In this document: positions 33,194 to 41,461 of the stretch, one piece after another | How positions within the stretch are numbered: position 1 is the first letter of the stretch | How the letters are laid out: each line of letters begins with the position of its first letter | Source of the DNA: RHLJ01 sp965247355 | GTDB taxonomy: Bacteria > Bacteroidota > Rhodothermia > Balneolales > Balneolaceae | Direction: 5' to 3' | Assembly (NCBI GenBank): GCA_965247355.1 | Contig: OZ252011.1 | Coordinates: forward strand, 1,364,001 to 1,428,000 | Length of the DNA: 64,000 bases | Translations under genes and position numbers: made by a program | Notes under the pieces: generated by a model | Told to the model about the DNA's origin: nothing | Database searches by the model: none | What the model saw: the letters and a program-made list of their open reading frames with translations, nothing else

Positions 33194-34951
33194 TTATTTT
33201 CTTCTTCGGTTTTTTCCGCTGCTTTTACGGAAGCCGCCTCCACCCTTTCCTTTCTTTCGTCCGGAAGACTTTCTTCCTCCTCCGCCACCGCCGCCTTTGC
33301 GACCGGGATCTTTATCGGAGGTTTCAATGGCAACATCACGACCCTCAAATTTCACGCCTTTCACGCTTTGAATCAAACTATTTTCATAGCCCGGTTCTAC
33401 TTCAAAAAAGGAGAAATTATTCTGGATATCGATTTTCCCAAAATCAGGTTTCTGACCATTCAGAGATTCGTTGATGAGTCCCATTAGCCGAACAGGATTC
33501 AGCCCGTCACGGCGACCAACATTGATGAAGTAACGATCAAATGAGCTGGCATCATCATATTTCCTGTCACTTCCACCGGAATTTCTTCCGCCGTCTCTTC
33601 CACCACGATCACGTCCGCCTTTTGCTGTTGCGTTCAGGTCTCTGGAGTCTTTATAATATTCTAGGAATTGATTGAATTCTACAGAAAGAAAATGCTTAAT
33701 AAGCTCTTCTCTTTCCAGGTCAGCGAGTTTTTCCAAAGCCTGAGGCAGGAATTTCTGCATCTGCTCTTCATTCACTTTGGTTTCTTTTACGGTGTCAATC
33801 AAATCCAGCATACGAATAGCACAGATTTCTTCGCCACTCGGCATCTCTTTTTTGATGAATTCTTTGTTCACCATTTTTTCGAGGGATTTAATTCTCCTCA
33901 TCTCTCTGGTATGGACAATAGAAATCGAAATTCCGCTGTTTCCTGCTCTACCTGTTCTACCACTACGGTGAACATATACTTCCAGATCATCCGGAAGATT
34001 AAAATTGATTACGTGGGTTAAACTATCTACATCTAGTCCACGTGCAGCCACATCGGTAGCAACCAATAATTGCAGATCCTTGGTTCTGAAGCGATTCATT
34101 ACCTCATCGCGTTGCGCCTGAGACAAATCACCATTCAGTAGATCTACGTCGTAGCCGTCTTTATTTAGCTTATTAGAAATCTCCTGAGTTTCTCGTCTCG
34201 TACGGCAGAAAATAATCCCATAGATTTCAGGATTCATATCCACCGTTCTTTTAAGTGCTTCAAAACGGTCTTTTGCCTGCACCATATAAAAGTGATGCTC
34301 TACATTCTTCGCGCCCGAATTACGCTCTCCCACTTCCACTTCCTGAGCGTTGTGCATGTATTTCTTAGCAATTTTGGAGATTCCTTTTGGCATTGTAGCC
34401 GAGAACAGTAGCGTTTGCTTCTCCTGAGGAGTATCAGCCAGGATGGCATCCAGATCATCCTGAAATCCCATGTTCAGCATTTCATCCGCTTCATCAAGAA
34501 CAAGTGTCTGAATATGTCTTACATCCAGTTTTCTGCGCTTTATGAGATCGAGTGTTCGTCCGGGGGTTCCAATAACAATCTGCGCTCCATTATTTAAAGC
34601 TCTGATTTGGGTGGAGATATTTGCACCACCATACACTGCCACAGAGGTCAGGCCTTTAATCTTTTTGGCGTATGACTTAAAATCTTTGGCAATTTGAATA
34701 GCCAGTTCACGGGTTGGTGAAAGTACCAATACCTGAACGGTCTTTAATTCAGGATCTACTTTCTGAATGCTTGGAAGACCAAATGCTCCGGTTTTACCCG
34801 TTCCGGTTTGAGCCAGAGCCACGAGGTCTCTTTGGGAGTCCAGAATGATAGGTATAGCTTCCTGTTGAATTTGTGTAGGGGTTTCAAAACCCAGAAGTTC
34901 CACGGCTTCAAGCAAATCCTGCTTTAGCCCGAGTTCTTTAAACGTTGACAA
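33194..34951 (-). CDS. DEAD-box RNA helicase (DeaD/CsdA type)
   Basis: 585 residues if translation starts at TTG 34951 ('STFKELGLKQDLLEAVELLGF', the usual N-terminus); a TTG at 35032 would add 27 residues unlike the family. Helicase motifs: 'AQTGTGKT', 'PTRELA', 'DEAD' in 'VLDEADEML', 'SAT', 'HRSGRTGRAG'. A DbpA-type RNA-binding domain follows ('YFINVGRRDGLNPVRLMGLI'), then a Gly/Lys/Arg-rich tail. Role in cold-shock RNA unwinding, ribosome assembly and decay. A ~290-base gap upstream suggests a long 5' leader, common for this family. Confidence 0.93.
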   Translation of the reverse strand: MSTFKELGLKQDLLEAVELLGFETPTQIQQEAIPIILDSQRDLVALAQTGTGKTGAFGLPSIQKVDPELKTVQVLVLSPTRELAIQIAKDFKSYAKKIKGLTSVAVYGGANISTQIRALNNGAQIVIGTPGRTLDLIKRRKLDVRHIQTLVLDEADEMLNMGFQDDLDAILADTPQEKQTLLFSATMPKGISKIAKKYMHNAQEVEVGERNSGAKNVEHHFYMVQAKDRFEALKRTVDMNPEIYGIIFCRTRRETQEISNKLNKDGYDVDLLNGDLSQAQRDEVMNRFRTKDLQLLVATDVAARGLDVDSLTHVINFNLPDDLEVYVHRSGRTGRAGNSGISISIVHTREMRRIKSLEKMVNKEFIKKEMPSGEEICAIRMLDLIDTVKETKVNEEQMQKFLPQALEKLADLEREELIKHFLSVEFNQFLEYYKDSRDLNATAKGGRDRGGRDGGRNSGGSDRKYDDASSFDRYFINVGRRDGLNPVRLMGLINESLNGQKPDFGKIDIQNNFSFFEVEPGYENSLIQSVKGVKFEGRDVAIETSDKDPGRKGGGGGGGRKSSGRKKGKGGGGFRKSSGKNRRRK

Positions 34952-35150
34952 TATGTTATCCGTTGTTATCCCGTTCAAAAAACTAGCGCTGTAAGAAATC
35001 TTGCCCGGAATGATGAAGTGAGCGGGGGACAAGTTACAAGCGCGACTGCTTGATTTAGACTGCCTCGTTGCGAGGCCAGCACATTCTAAACCTGAAAGGT
35101 TCTTTACACTACTCCCTCTGAGAGGGCATCAGTATCAATTATCCAGTCTT

Positions 35151-35166
35151 ATCGTGAGCTCACGAT
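35151..35166. promoter_or_regulatory. Perfect 16-bp palindrome upstream of helicase gene
   Basis: ATCGTGAGCTCACGAT is fully self-complementary and sits 200 bases upstream of the presumed helicase start and 78 bases downstream of the DUF2807 gene stop. A TTTTA run follows on the plus strand only, so it is not a convincing terminator for the minus-strand gene. Operator or leader hairpin are possible. Confidence 0.35.
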
Positions 35167-35243
35167 TTTAATAAGCCTCAAAGATACGGATAATACTACC
35201 CGAATCCTTAAGACTTTAAAAATATATAATACTACTTAGCTAC

Positions 35244-35795
35244 TTAGTTCAGATATGAAAAGAATACTTCGTCTTTTTTATCTATTAGTTTGGCATTATC
35301 GCCAAACTGAAGCATCATTTTATCAGCAGTAATTCCGGTAATGTCATTATTACCTTCTTTAGAAATTATTCTAAGTAAACCTGCTGTACCTGTTAATACG
35401 ATACTAGCTTTAGGATTGATAATATCAAGCTTATCAAGTTCCAGCTGGTGAAAGTGATATACCCCGGAACCGCCGGTAACTATACTTTCAAGATTTGTAT
35501 ACTCGATAACAACTAAAGCGAGTGTATCTTCAGAATTTCTTTTATAATCAAAAGAAAGGATTCCATCTTTCTCTGTGATTTCAAGAGAAAAAACAGATAA
35601 TGAATCCCCTGAAACTGAAAGGTGGTTTCTGGAACTCTTCTTCAGAATTACATCTACATCAGAATTCAATTGAATTTGAGTATATGGTGCAAGCTCAGCT
35701 GTCCTGAGATAATTGGTATACTGAGCGAATGATGTCATTGTACTTGTAAAGAATAAGGCAATGAATAGCATGGTGGTTTTTGTGATTGTTTTCAT
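35244..35795 (-). CDS. DUF2807-type secreted protein (GIN-like), 1
   Basis: 183 residues, signal peptide (TMLFIALFFTSTMTSFAQ). The mature part has the head-GIN/DUF2807 pattern of stacked short strands: 'FEVILKKSSRNHLSVSGD'-like start (actual 'DVDVILKKSSRNHLSVSG'), 'NLESIVTGGSGVYHFHQL' and 'ASIVLTGTAGLLRIISKEGNNDITGI' (in parts). Such proteins are predicted surface or periplasmic beta-helix adhesin-like proteins of unknown role. Paralogous to the gene at 38380-38937, with the same order of motifs. Confidence 0.8.
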   Translation of the reverse strand: MKTITKTTMLFIALFFTSTMTSFAQYTNYLRTAELAPYTQIQLNSDVDVILKKSSRNHLSVSGDSLSVFSLEITEKDGILSFDYKRNSEDTLALVVIEYTNLESIVTGGSGVYHFHQLELDKLDIINPKASIVLTGTAGLLRIISKEGNNDITGITADKMMLQFGDNAKLIDKKDEVFFSYLN

Positions 35796-36153
35796 AAGTC
35801 TTTTAATGGAGTGAATTGATGATTTTTATTCTTGACCAGTTTGGGTCTCTTTTTGTTTAGCTTTTCGCCGTTTTATTTTTCACACACAATTTCGGGACTT
35901 TTCTACTTTCTTTTAGCATAGTAAGCCTCTATCAACCTTTATCTAAACATCTATGAAGCGCTATTATGAGTTAAAAAGCGGTACCAAGACCTAAAAAAAA
36001 TATTCATTTAACACTATTTTAACATTGAACTTTCTTATGAAAGCGATTCTCAAAGCGGTTCCATAAATCCTGTTTTTGACAGTTCAGAAGGGTTTTGAGA
36101 GCGGAAGAAGAAAAAATGACTGCCTAAAAAAAGCAGTCATTTCGTAATAATCT
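35796..36153. other. Intergenic region between DUF2807 genes
   Basis: About 360 AT-rich bases with no gene. It holds the terminator of the upstream DUF2807 gene (36111-36141) and presumably the promoter of the gene at 35795. The 33-bp element found upstream of the other two DUF2807 genes is not present here, only an isolated GAGACC. Confidence 0.6.
36111..36141 (-). terminator. Intrinsic terminator after DUF2807 gene 2
   Basis: On the minus strand AATGACTGC, a loop of nine bases, GCAGTCATT and then a run of Ts (A-run 36111-36116 on the plus strand). Perfect 9-bp stem, starting 13 bases after the stop at 36154. Confidence 0.85.
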
Positions 36154-37065
36154 CTAAAATAACTCAACCGTTTTGCCTGCATCTCCCTCCTTAATTGTTA
36201 CCAGAAGCTGGTTCTTCCAAAGCGGCCGTACCAAATAGATTTCCGTTCCAACCGGGAAGCGTTCTTTACGGGTTTGAAAGCCATTGAATGGAGCACCATA
36301 ACCAAACCTTGCTCCCTCCGGACCTTTAAACTCTACATTCACCCTATCAGAAGAATTATTTTTAATCTTCACATTAATATATACTACTTCCTTGGCCGGG
36401 GCATTGTTCTCTGCTAGTGATATCACCTTTCCTCCTTTTTTGGTTTTGGTTTTTAAAACCTCAGGTTCTTCTGTATACACTACTTTTCCATTTCCTGATA
36501 CATCTGCGTCTATTTTTTCAGTAGCATTCACTTTGATAGTTCCCCAACTCCAAATTTTTAGTCTCGCAGTTTCGGCTTTAAAGCTGGTAGCATCTATTGT
36601 CCCTACTTCTGTTCCAACCTGTAGCTCTTTTGATTTACCTGAAAGTAAAACCTCTCCAACAGGAGACATTACCTTAAACAGATCTGTATCTATTTCTGAG
36701 ATTTTAAAAAAACCATGTGCCGAATTTTTAAATCCGGTAAGCTCAGTCGTAATAATCTCAACCTGAATTTGTTTTGTAGGAGAAATCCATTCGTTTTGGT
36801 TGATGTCCAGTTCACCTTCTATAACTTCTATATCAACTAACTCAATCAGGTTTTTATCGATTGTGAGTCTCACCGCAGTTACTTCACCAACCATTATACT
36901 TATATCACTTGATAATCCATTTTTGATACTCGAGAAGGACTCTACCTCTATTTCTATAGTTTCTATTTGTCCATTACCTCTTACCTGTGCAGAACTAGCA
37001 TGAATGAAAAGGATTGAAACTAATTGAACAAGAATAAATCGTGTTGTTAATTTTTGAAGGGTCAT
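36154..37065 (-). CDS. DUF2807-type secreted protein (GIN-like), 2, with C-terminal extension
   Basis: 303 residues, signal peptide (FILVQLVSILFIHASSAQ). Residues ~30-215 follow the head-GIN pattern ('FSSIKNGLSSDISIMVGE', 'LTGFKNSAHGFFKISEI', 'VGEVLLSGKSKELQVG', 'ADVSGNGKVVY'). From about 225 an extra domain ('VVYINVKIKNNSSDRVNVEFKGPEG', 'RPLWKNQLLVTIKEGDAGKTVEL', in parts) looks like an immunoglobulin-like or DUF-type module. ATG at 37065. It lies downstream of the AraC regulator, with operator-like repeats in between. Confidence 0.75.
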   Translation of the reverse strand: MTLQKLTTRFILVQLVSILFIHASSAQVRGNGQIETIEIEVESFSSIKNGLSSDISIMVGEVTAVRLTIDKNLIELVDIEVIEGELDINQNEWISPTKQIQVEIITTELTGFKNSAHGFFKISEIDTDLFKVMSPVGEVLLSGKSKELQVGTEVGTIDATSFKAETARLKIWSWGTIKVNATEKIDADVSGNGKVVYTEEPEVLKTKTKKGGKVISLAENNAPAKEVVYINVKIKNNSSDRVNVEFKGPEGARFGYGAPFNGFQTRKERFPVGTEIYLVRPLWKNQLLVTIKEGDAGKTVELF

Positions 37066-37066
37066 T

Positions 37067-37098
37067 GTACATGTACTTGTGTTAAGATTTACACAAGT
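37067..37098. promoter_or_regulatory. Palindromes at the start of DUF2807 gene 2
   Basis: GTACATGTAC (37067-37076) lies just upstream of the ATG and overlaps the inverted repeat ACTTGTGT (37075-37082) / ACACAAGT (37091-37098). In the mRNA these would form a hairpin covering the ribosome-binding region, and in DNA they would be an operator. Either role would repress the gene. Confidence 0.45.
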
Positions 37099-37137
37099 AT
37101 CGGATCTTTCTGCAGCTCCGTCGTCTCATGAAAAAAC

Positions 37138-37170
37138 GAGACGTCTCAAATCATACTTTTGAGACCACTA
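37138..37170 (-). promoter_or_regulatory. 33-bp shared element, copy 1 (upstream of DUF2807 gene 2)
   Basis: 29 of 33 bases are identical to 39015-39047. It contains an inverted repeat TCTCAAA..TTTGAGA. The element lies 72 bases upstream of the ATG at 37065 and includes the stop codon of the AraC-type gene. Position and sequence conservation suggest a regulator-binding site or promoter. Confidence 0.6.
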
Positions 37171-38331
37171 CCTGTTTTCAAGGGAAATGTATTCAGTTGG
37201 AGAATGTCCTGTTACCCGCTTAAAAACCCTGTTAAAAGTTGCTTTACTATTAAACCCACATTCGAAGGCTATCCCTAAAACAGAAAAGTGAGAATAAGCT
37301 GGATCAGATAACGCATTTTTCACCTCTTCAACACGGTAGGTATTTATAAAATCATTGAAGTTTTTTCCAAAACCGGCGTTAATCACTTTTGATAACTGAT
37401 TGGTTGGTATTTCCAGCATTTTGGAAAGTTCTGTAAGTGTCAGATCAGGATTTAAAAACACTTTTTCTTCATCCATATAGTCTTTCACCTTTTCTTTCAA
37501 AGGAAATAACTCTTCTGATTTATCTTCCTGTTCAGACTCTTTTGGTTCAACAAACTCAAGTTCAGAAAGCTTTCCCAAATCAGCGAATATCCCCATCATT
37601 CCAAGATATACCAGTACCATTGAAGCGATAAGGTACCACCACCAATTCTGGGTCCAGCTCATTTGATAGAAAAACTGATTAGTAAAAATAAATCCGATTC
37701 TGAGAATAAATAGTGCAAGATAAACGACTAAGAAGTTGCGCAGCCAGTTGAGCTCAACTTTATAAGTATTTGAGAAAAATTGTCTGATTTTACCCCGAAA
37801 CTCATAGAATGTTTTTGCTGCATAAAAGAAATACACAGAACGTGATATGATTCCAAGAATCATCATGTAAAACCCGATAGTGAAATTTATCTTTGAAAAT
37901 AGCACTCCATTCTGAACATCATCAAAGCCTGGTTGTTGGGAGTCATAGATATATATAAACAACTGTAAGACCGCATATAACAACCAAGGTGTAGCATGCC
38001 ATAGATCTTTTTTTCGGAATTTGAAATCCGGGTTTGTAATGCTCTTTACATAAAAGTAAACAAGAGGACCTAAAATCAACGACATATCAATTAGTAGATA
38101 GTTGATTTTGGTATTCTGGAAATCATCGTACCAACCCATAAAACCAATCATATAAGCGGTACAGCGGATACCTGTTATTATCAGGAAAACAGACAGAATT
38201 AAATCAGAAGCTTTCTTTTTTTTGAAATACCTGAAAAATAAAATCAGAGCAAATAAATACCCCTGACCAACTAGAATGATCAGAGGCATACTGTATAAAT
38301 TGAAATTTGGGAACGTCTGCAAAAAAGCCAT
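37168..38331 (-). CDS. Membrane-bound 7TM AraC-type transcriptional regulator
   Basis: 387 residues. Seven hydrophobic helices fill residues ~15-265 (for example 'LIILVGQGYLFALILFF', 'LLIDMSLILGPLVYFYV', 'WWWYLIASMVLVYLGMMGIF'), followed by a cytosolic AraC-family HTH: 'LTLTELSKMLEIPTNQLSKVIN' and 'SVLGIAFECGFNSKATFNRVFKRVTGHSPTEY' (in parts). This design is frequent in Bacteroidetes and would sense an envelope signal. It sits between two DUF2807 genes that share a 33-bp upstream element, its probable target. Confidence 0.88.
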   Translation of the reverse strand: MAFLQTFPNFNLYSMPLIILVGQGYLFALILFFRYFKKKKASDLILSVFLIITGIRCTAYMIGFMGWYDDFQNTKINYLLIDMSLILGPLVYFYVKSITNPDFKFRKKDLWHATPWLLYAVLQLFIYIYDSQQPGFDDVQNGVLFSKINFTIGFYMMILGIISRSVYFFYAAKTFYEFRGKIRQFFSNTYKVELNWLRNFLVVYLALFILRIGFIFTNQFFYQMSWTQNWWWYLIASMVLVYLGMMGIFADLGKLSELEFVEPKESEQEDKSEELFPLKEKVKDYMDEEKVFLNPDLTLTELSKMLEIPTNQLSKVINAGFGKNFNDFINTYRVEEVKNALSDPAYSHFSVLGIAFECGFNSKATFNRVFKRVTGHSPTEYISLENR

Positions 38332-38379
38332 AGTGAATGATCGTACCTATTTCAGAAAAATCAAATTCGAAATTTTAGC

Positions 38380-38937
38380 TTATTTATTCATCATTCTTGC
38401 TATCAGGTTTTTTCCTGTAGATTTACTTTCAACATAACTAGCTTTCTCTGAGACCGCTACCCATTCTTTTTCAGCATAGATCCTGCTTAAATCTGAGTAA
38501 CCGTTTTCTGAAGTTAGATAAACTTCTTTCAAAGAACCTGATAACGTTACATTAGCGGAAGGATTAAACAACCTGAAATTATCCTGTTCTAACCCAAACA
38601 CGTAATAGGTTCCTGTTCCTCCACTAACCAGTGAATTGAACCCCGTTGTTTCTATAACAATACGACTTGGCTGTGCAATAGAATTATCATCTGTAAAAAT
38701 AGCTAATCTCCCCTCTTCCTCAATTATCCGGATCCCTTCCTGAGACTTATTACTACCCTGAACAAGAATATTATTACGGGAGCTTTTGATAATGATTACT
38801 TCGCTATTAAGCTGTGATTGCAGCTCGGTAAATACTGAAATTGGATAATTCCTTAGAACATCAGTCTCTTGGGCAGCTATACTTGTAGTAATGGAAAAAG
38901 TAAGTACAGCGATAGTGGTTATAATTAAGTTTCTCAT
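38380..38937 (-). CDS. DUF2807-type secreted protein (GIN-like), 3
   Basis: 185 residues from ATG at 38937, chosen because TGAGG lies seven bases upstream; upstream in-frame ATG and TTG are less well placed. Signal peptide 'NLIITTIAVLTFSITTSIAAQ'. The mature part mirrors gene 1: 'SEVIIIKSSRNNILVQGSN', 'GFNSLVSGGTGTYYVFGL', 'SANVTLSGSLKEVYLTSENG'. It ends 49 bases before the AraC start and is probably cotranscribed with it. Function unknown. Confidence 0.75.
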   Translation of the reverse strand: MRNLIITTIAVLTFSITTSIAAQETDVLRNYPISVFTELQSQLNSEVIIIKSSRNNILVQGSNKSQEGIRIIEEEGRLAIFTDDNSIAQPSRIVIETTGFNSLVSGGTGTYYVFGLEQDNFRLFNPSANVTLSGSLKEVYLTSENGYSDLSRIYAEKEWVAVSEKASYVESKSTGKNLIARMMNK

Positions 38938-39014
38938 GGCGAACCTCATTTTTTGATTATGATTACGCCACAAAGATCAGATTTCAGATATATGAAATCG
39001 GCTCAGTATAATTT

Positions 39015-39047
39015 GAGACGTATCAAATCAGCATTTTGAGACCACTA
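39015..39047 (-). promoter_or_regulatory. 33-bp shared element, copy 2 (upstream of DUF2807 gene 3)
   Basis: Matches 37138-37170 at 29 of 33 bases, ending in the identical TTTGAGACCACTA. It lies 77 bases upstream of the ATG at 38937, against 72 for copy 1. The AraC regulator gene is between the two controlled genes. Confidence 0.6.
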
Positions 39048-39088
39048 TGTTCTGCCTTACGAGCTTTATTGGAAAAGATTCGATCCTG

Positions 39089-39391
39089 TTAAATATATTT
39101 ATCACCGCGTACCACACCTACCGGATAGGCATAAGCAATTACTGAATAGTTTTCGAAATAGACATCAGCGATATAATCAATAACATTGTTGCCTACATCT
39201 TTACTCACTACCACTTCAATTTTTACATTTTTCCCCTCAAAGTCGCTGGCACGCATCCCTCTGGATCCTTCTCCGGTAGTATCGGTAAGCGTAAATCCTT
39301 TTGCTCCCAGTTCTTTTAATTTATCCAGGATTTCGTCCCTGAAATATCTTTCTGTGATAATGGTAACCAGGTATAATTCTGTCAATTTCAT
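39089..39391 (-). CDS. sbtB: SbtB-like PII-family regulator of bicarbonate transporter
   Basis: 100 residues with PII-like fold: 'LYLVTIITERYFRDEILDKLKELGAKGFTLTDT' (in parts), a T-loop stretch 'GEGSRGMRASDFEGKN', and 'IEVVVSKDVGNNVIDYIADVYF'. It lies one base after the SbtA stop, the usual arrangement for SbtA/SbtB. In cyanobacteria SbtB binds adenine nucleotides and gates SbtA. The C-terminal CGPxGC redox motif of many cyanobacterial SbtB proteins is absent here (ends VVRGDKYI), so redox control is unlikely. Confidence 0.88.
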   Translation of the reverse strand: MKLTELYLVTIITERYFRDEILDKLKELGAKGFTLTDTTGEGSRGMRASDFEGKNVKIEVVVSKDVGNNVIDYIADVYFENYSVIAYAYPVGVVRGDKYI

Positions 39392-39392
39392 A

Positions 39393-40349
39393 TCAACCTC
39401 CCATCCATTGTGCGATTATATAGTAAAGTGGAATTCCAAGAGTAATGTTAAAGGGAAATGTTATTCCCAGTGATGCTGTGAGATATAAAGAAGGACTTGC
39501 TTTGGGGAGTGCGATCCTAACTGCAGCTGGTGCTGCGATGTAAGACCCACTGGAAACCATCGCTGCTAATACGGTAGCTCCGGCAATACTAAGTCCGGAT
39601 AGTAGTCCTAACCAAACCGCTAAAAAGCCATGAAAGATTGGGATAATGATTGCAAAGCCAAATAAAAAGAATCCGACTTTTTTTAAATCCTGTAATCTTC
39701 TCGCCGTAACCATTCCAAGTTCAAGCAGAAAGAGAACCAAAGCGCCTTTAAATCCACTTACAAAAAAAGGTGATACTGCTTCAAATTTTGCAGGTCCGGC
39801 TATATATCCAATAACCAGTCCTCCCAATAACAAAATGATACTACTCCCGGTTATTACTTCATGCAGAGCTTTTTTAAAAGAACCTCCACCATTACTGAGC
39901 AATTGTGGAATCATAAGCGCTACTATAATACCCGGTACCTCAAGCAAAGCTACAAGAGTAGGCATGAATCCCTCAGGATCGATATCCAACGATTCTAAGT
40001 AGCTAATTGAAGCAATAAAAGTAACAGCAGAAACAGATCCATAGTGAGCAGCTATTGCCGATGAGTTAGTGATATCAAGTTTTCCCAGATACCTTAGCAC
40101 TACAAATGCTATCAATGGGGTTAAACACCCTAGTAAAATAGTAGCTCCGGCAGGCATTACAAATTCGCTCATTGGTGTTTTACTGAGCTCTACCCCACCT
40201 TTTAATCCAATTGCCAGCAATAAATAAATTGATAAGCCCTGATAAAGTGGCTTGGGTATTTCAAGATCACTTTTAAGTACTTTCGCTAAAATCCCCAACA
40301 CAAAAGCCAACACCACAGGAGATGCGAAATTCGAAAGTAATGATTCCAT
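39393..40349 (-). CDS. sbtA: SbtA-type sodium-dependent bicarbonate transporter
   Basis: 318 residues, about ten hydrophobic segments, matching the SbtA (Sbt_1/DUF897) family: 'PVVLAFVLGILAKVLKSDLEIPKPLYQGLSIYLLLAIGLKGG' at the start (in parts), 'SAIAAHYGSVSAVTF', and 'AAMVSSGSYIAAPAAVRIALPKA' in the C-terminal half. It should import HCO3- with Na+ across the inner membrane. It is followed directly by an SbtB gene and preceded by a LysR regulator on the same strand, with a divergent LCIB-type carbonic anhydrase beyond. Confidence 0.92.
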   Translation of the reverse strand: MESLLSNFASPVVLAFVLGILAKVLKSDLEIPKPLYQGLSIYLLLAIGLKGGVELSKTPMSEFVMPAGATILLGCLTPLIAFVVLRYLGKLDITNSSAIAAHYGSVSAVTFIASISYLESLDIDPEGFMPTLVALLEVPGIIVALMIPQLLSNGGGSFKKALHEVITGSSIILLLGGLVIGYIAGPAKFEAVSPFFVSGFKGALVLFLLELGMVTARRLQDLKKVGFFLFGFAIIIPIFHGFLAVWLGLLSGLSIAGATVLAAMVSSGSYIAAPAAVRIALPKASPSLYLTASLGITFPFNITLGIPLYYIIAQWMGG

Positions 40350-40426
40350 TAAGTAATTTTTTTGGTAGTTAGTTCTTTTTTCAGGCCATCGAAGCTAAAA
40401 AAATATCGAAACCTTTCATATTCAAT

Positions 40427-41332
40427 TTATTGGGGTAGCCACTTCTCTGTTTTAGTTGATACTGCAAAATCAATAAAGTTTCTGGAAACCGGACTCAGTT
40501 TTTTACCTTTAAGGTATACCAGCTTCCAGGTATTTGTATATGGGAAACCTTTAATGTCCAGCACCTGTATTCTGTTCATCGATTGTTCCAGATTCATACT
40601 ATGACCTGAAATTAATGAAAGACCTATTCCAGCCATTATAGCTTGTTTTACAGCTTCATTAGTTCCTAATTCCATGACTATTCTTGGTTCAATATTCGCT
40701 TCCTTAAATAATCTCTCCATTACCATTCTTGTACCAGAACCCTTTTCTCTGATAACAAAGTCATAATCTTTCAGCTCTTTTAAACTTAGATTTTTCTTTC
40801 CTGATAACGGGTGATTCAATGGAGCTGCTATCTGAAGTGGATTTTCCAGAAATTCCTTCATCTCTAAATCCAGCGCTTCAGGCAGCATTGAAACCACAGC
40901 CAAATCGTATTTATTTTCCCGAAGATGTTCAATTAATTCAATCCTGTCAGTCACTTTAAGAGAGATATTTATATTCTCGTTTTTCTTTCGGAAGTGACCT
41001 AACAAGTAGGGCATAAAATATTTCGCTGTTGAAACTACAATGATTTTTAAATCACCTCTTAGAGATCCTTTAAATTCATGAAAAACCATATCTAAGTTTT
41101 CCAGTTCTGATTCGATTCTCTTTTGAGTTTCAAACAACTCTTTACCAGCCTCGGTAAGAAAGAGCTGCTTCCCTATCATTTCAAAAAGCTCAATATCAAA
41201 ATGCTCTTGTAGTTTTTTGACCTGAATAGAAACTGCAGGCTGGGTCATGAATAACTCTTTTGCAGCTTTTGTCATGCTTTTATTTCGTGCAACCGAAGCA
41301 AAAACCTGTAATTGATGAAGTGAATACGACAT
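40427..41332 (-). CDS. LysR-type regulator (CbbR/CcmR-like by context)
   Basis: 301 residues. N-terminal winged HTH 'HQLQVFASVARNKSMTKAAKELFMTQPAVSIQVKKLQEHF' (in parts) and a PBP-like effector domain. It precedes sbtA on the same strand (77-base gap) and is divergent from the LCIB-type gene, the classical position for a LysR regulator of an adjacent operon. In autotrophs CbbR/CcmR-type regulators respond to carbon status; the ligand here is unknown. Confidence 0.9.
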   Translation of the reverse strand: MSYSLHQLQVFASVARNKSMTKAAKELFMTQPAVSIQVKKLQEHFDIELFEMIGKQLFLTEAGKELFETQKRIESELENLDMVFHEFKGSLRGDLKIIVVSTAKYFMPYLLGHFRKKNENINISLKVTDRIELIEHLRENKYDLAVVSMLPEALDLEMKEFLENPLQIAAPLNHPLSGKKNLSLKELKDYDFVIREKGSGTRMVMERLFKEANIEPRIVMELGTNEAVKQAIMAGIGLSLISGHSMNLEQSMNRIQVLDIKGFPYTNTWKLVYLKGKKLSPVSRNFIDFAVSTKTEKWLPQ

Positions 41333-41336
41333 AACT

Positions 41337-41350
41337 TAATATTTATATTA
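41337..41350. promoter_or_regulatory. Putative LysR operator between divergent genes
   Basis: TAATAT-TT-ATATTA forms an inverted repeat 4 bases upstream of the lysR ATG. LysR proteins bind dyads of about this size, but the surroundings are very AT-rich, so chance is possible. Confidence 0.3.
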
Positions 41351-41461
41351 TCCGAGAAATGTATTAATTATAGTTTATTCTTAAAACCCTTTTACTTATT
41401 GATTTTTTAATGATTTTAATCGGTTTTTGTATTTTAAGTTCAAATTTTATTGAAACACCCA

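Noticed and set aside
33171..33371. Proline-rich plus-strand frame
   Set aside because: It is the complement of the Gly/Arg/Lys-rich helicase tail.
35151..35166. Terminator for the DUF2807 gene at 35244
   Set aside because: The T-run is on the plus-strand side only, so it does not follow the stem in the minus-strand transcript.
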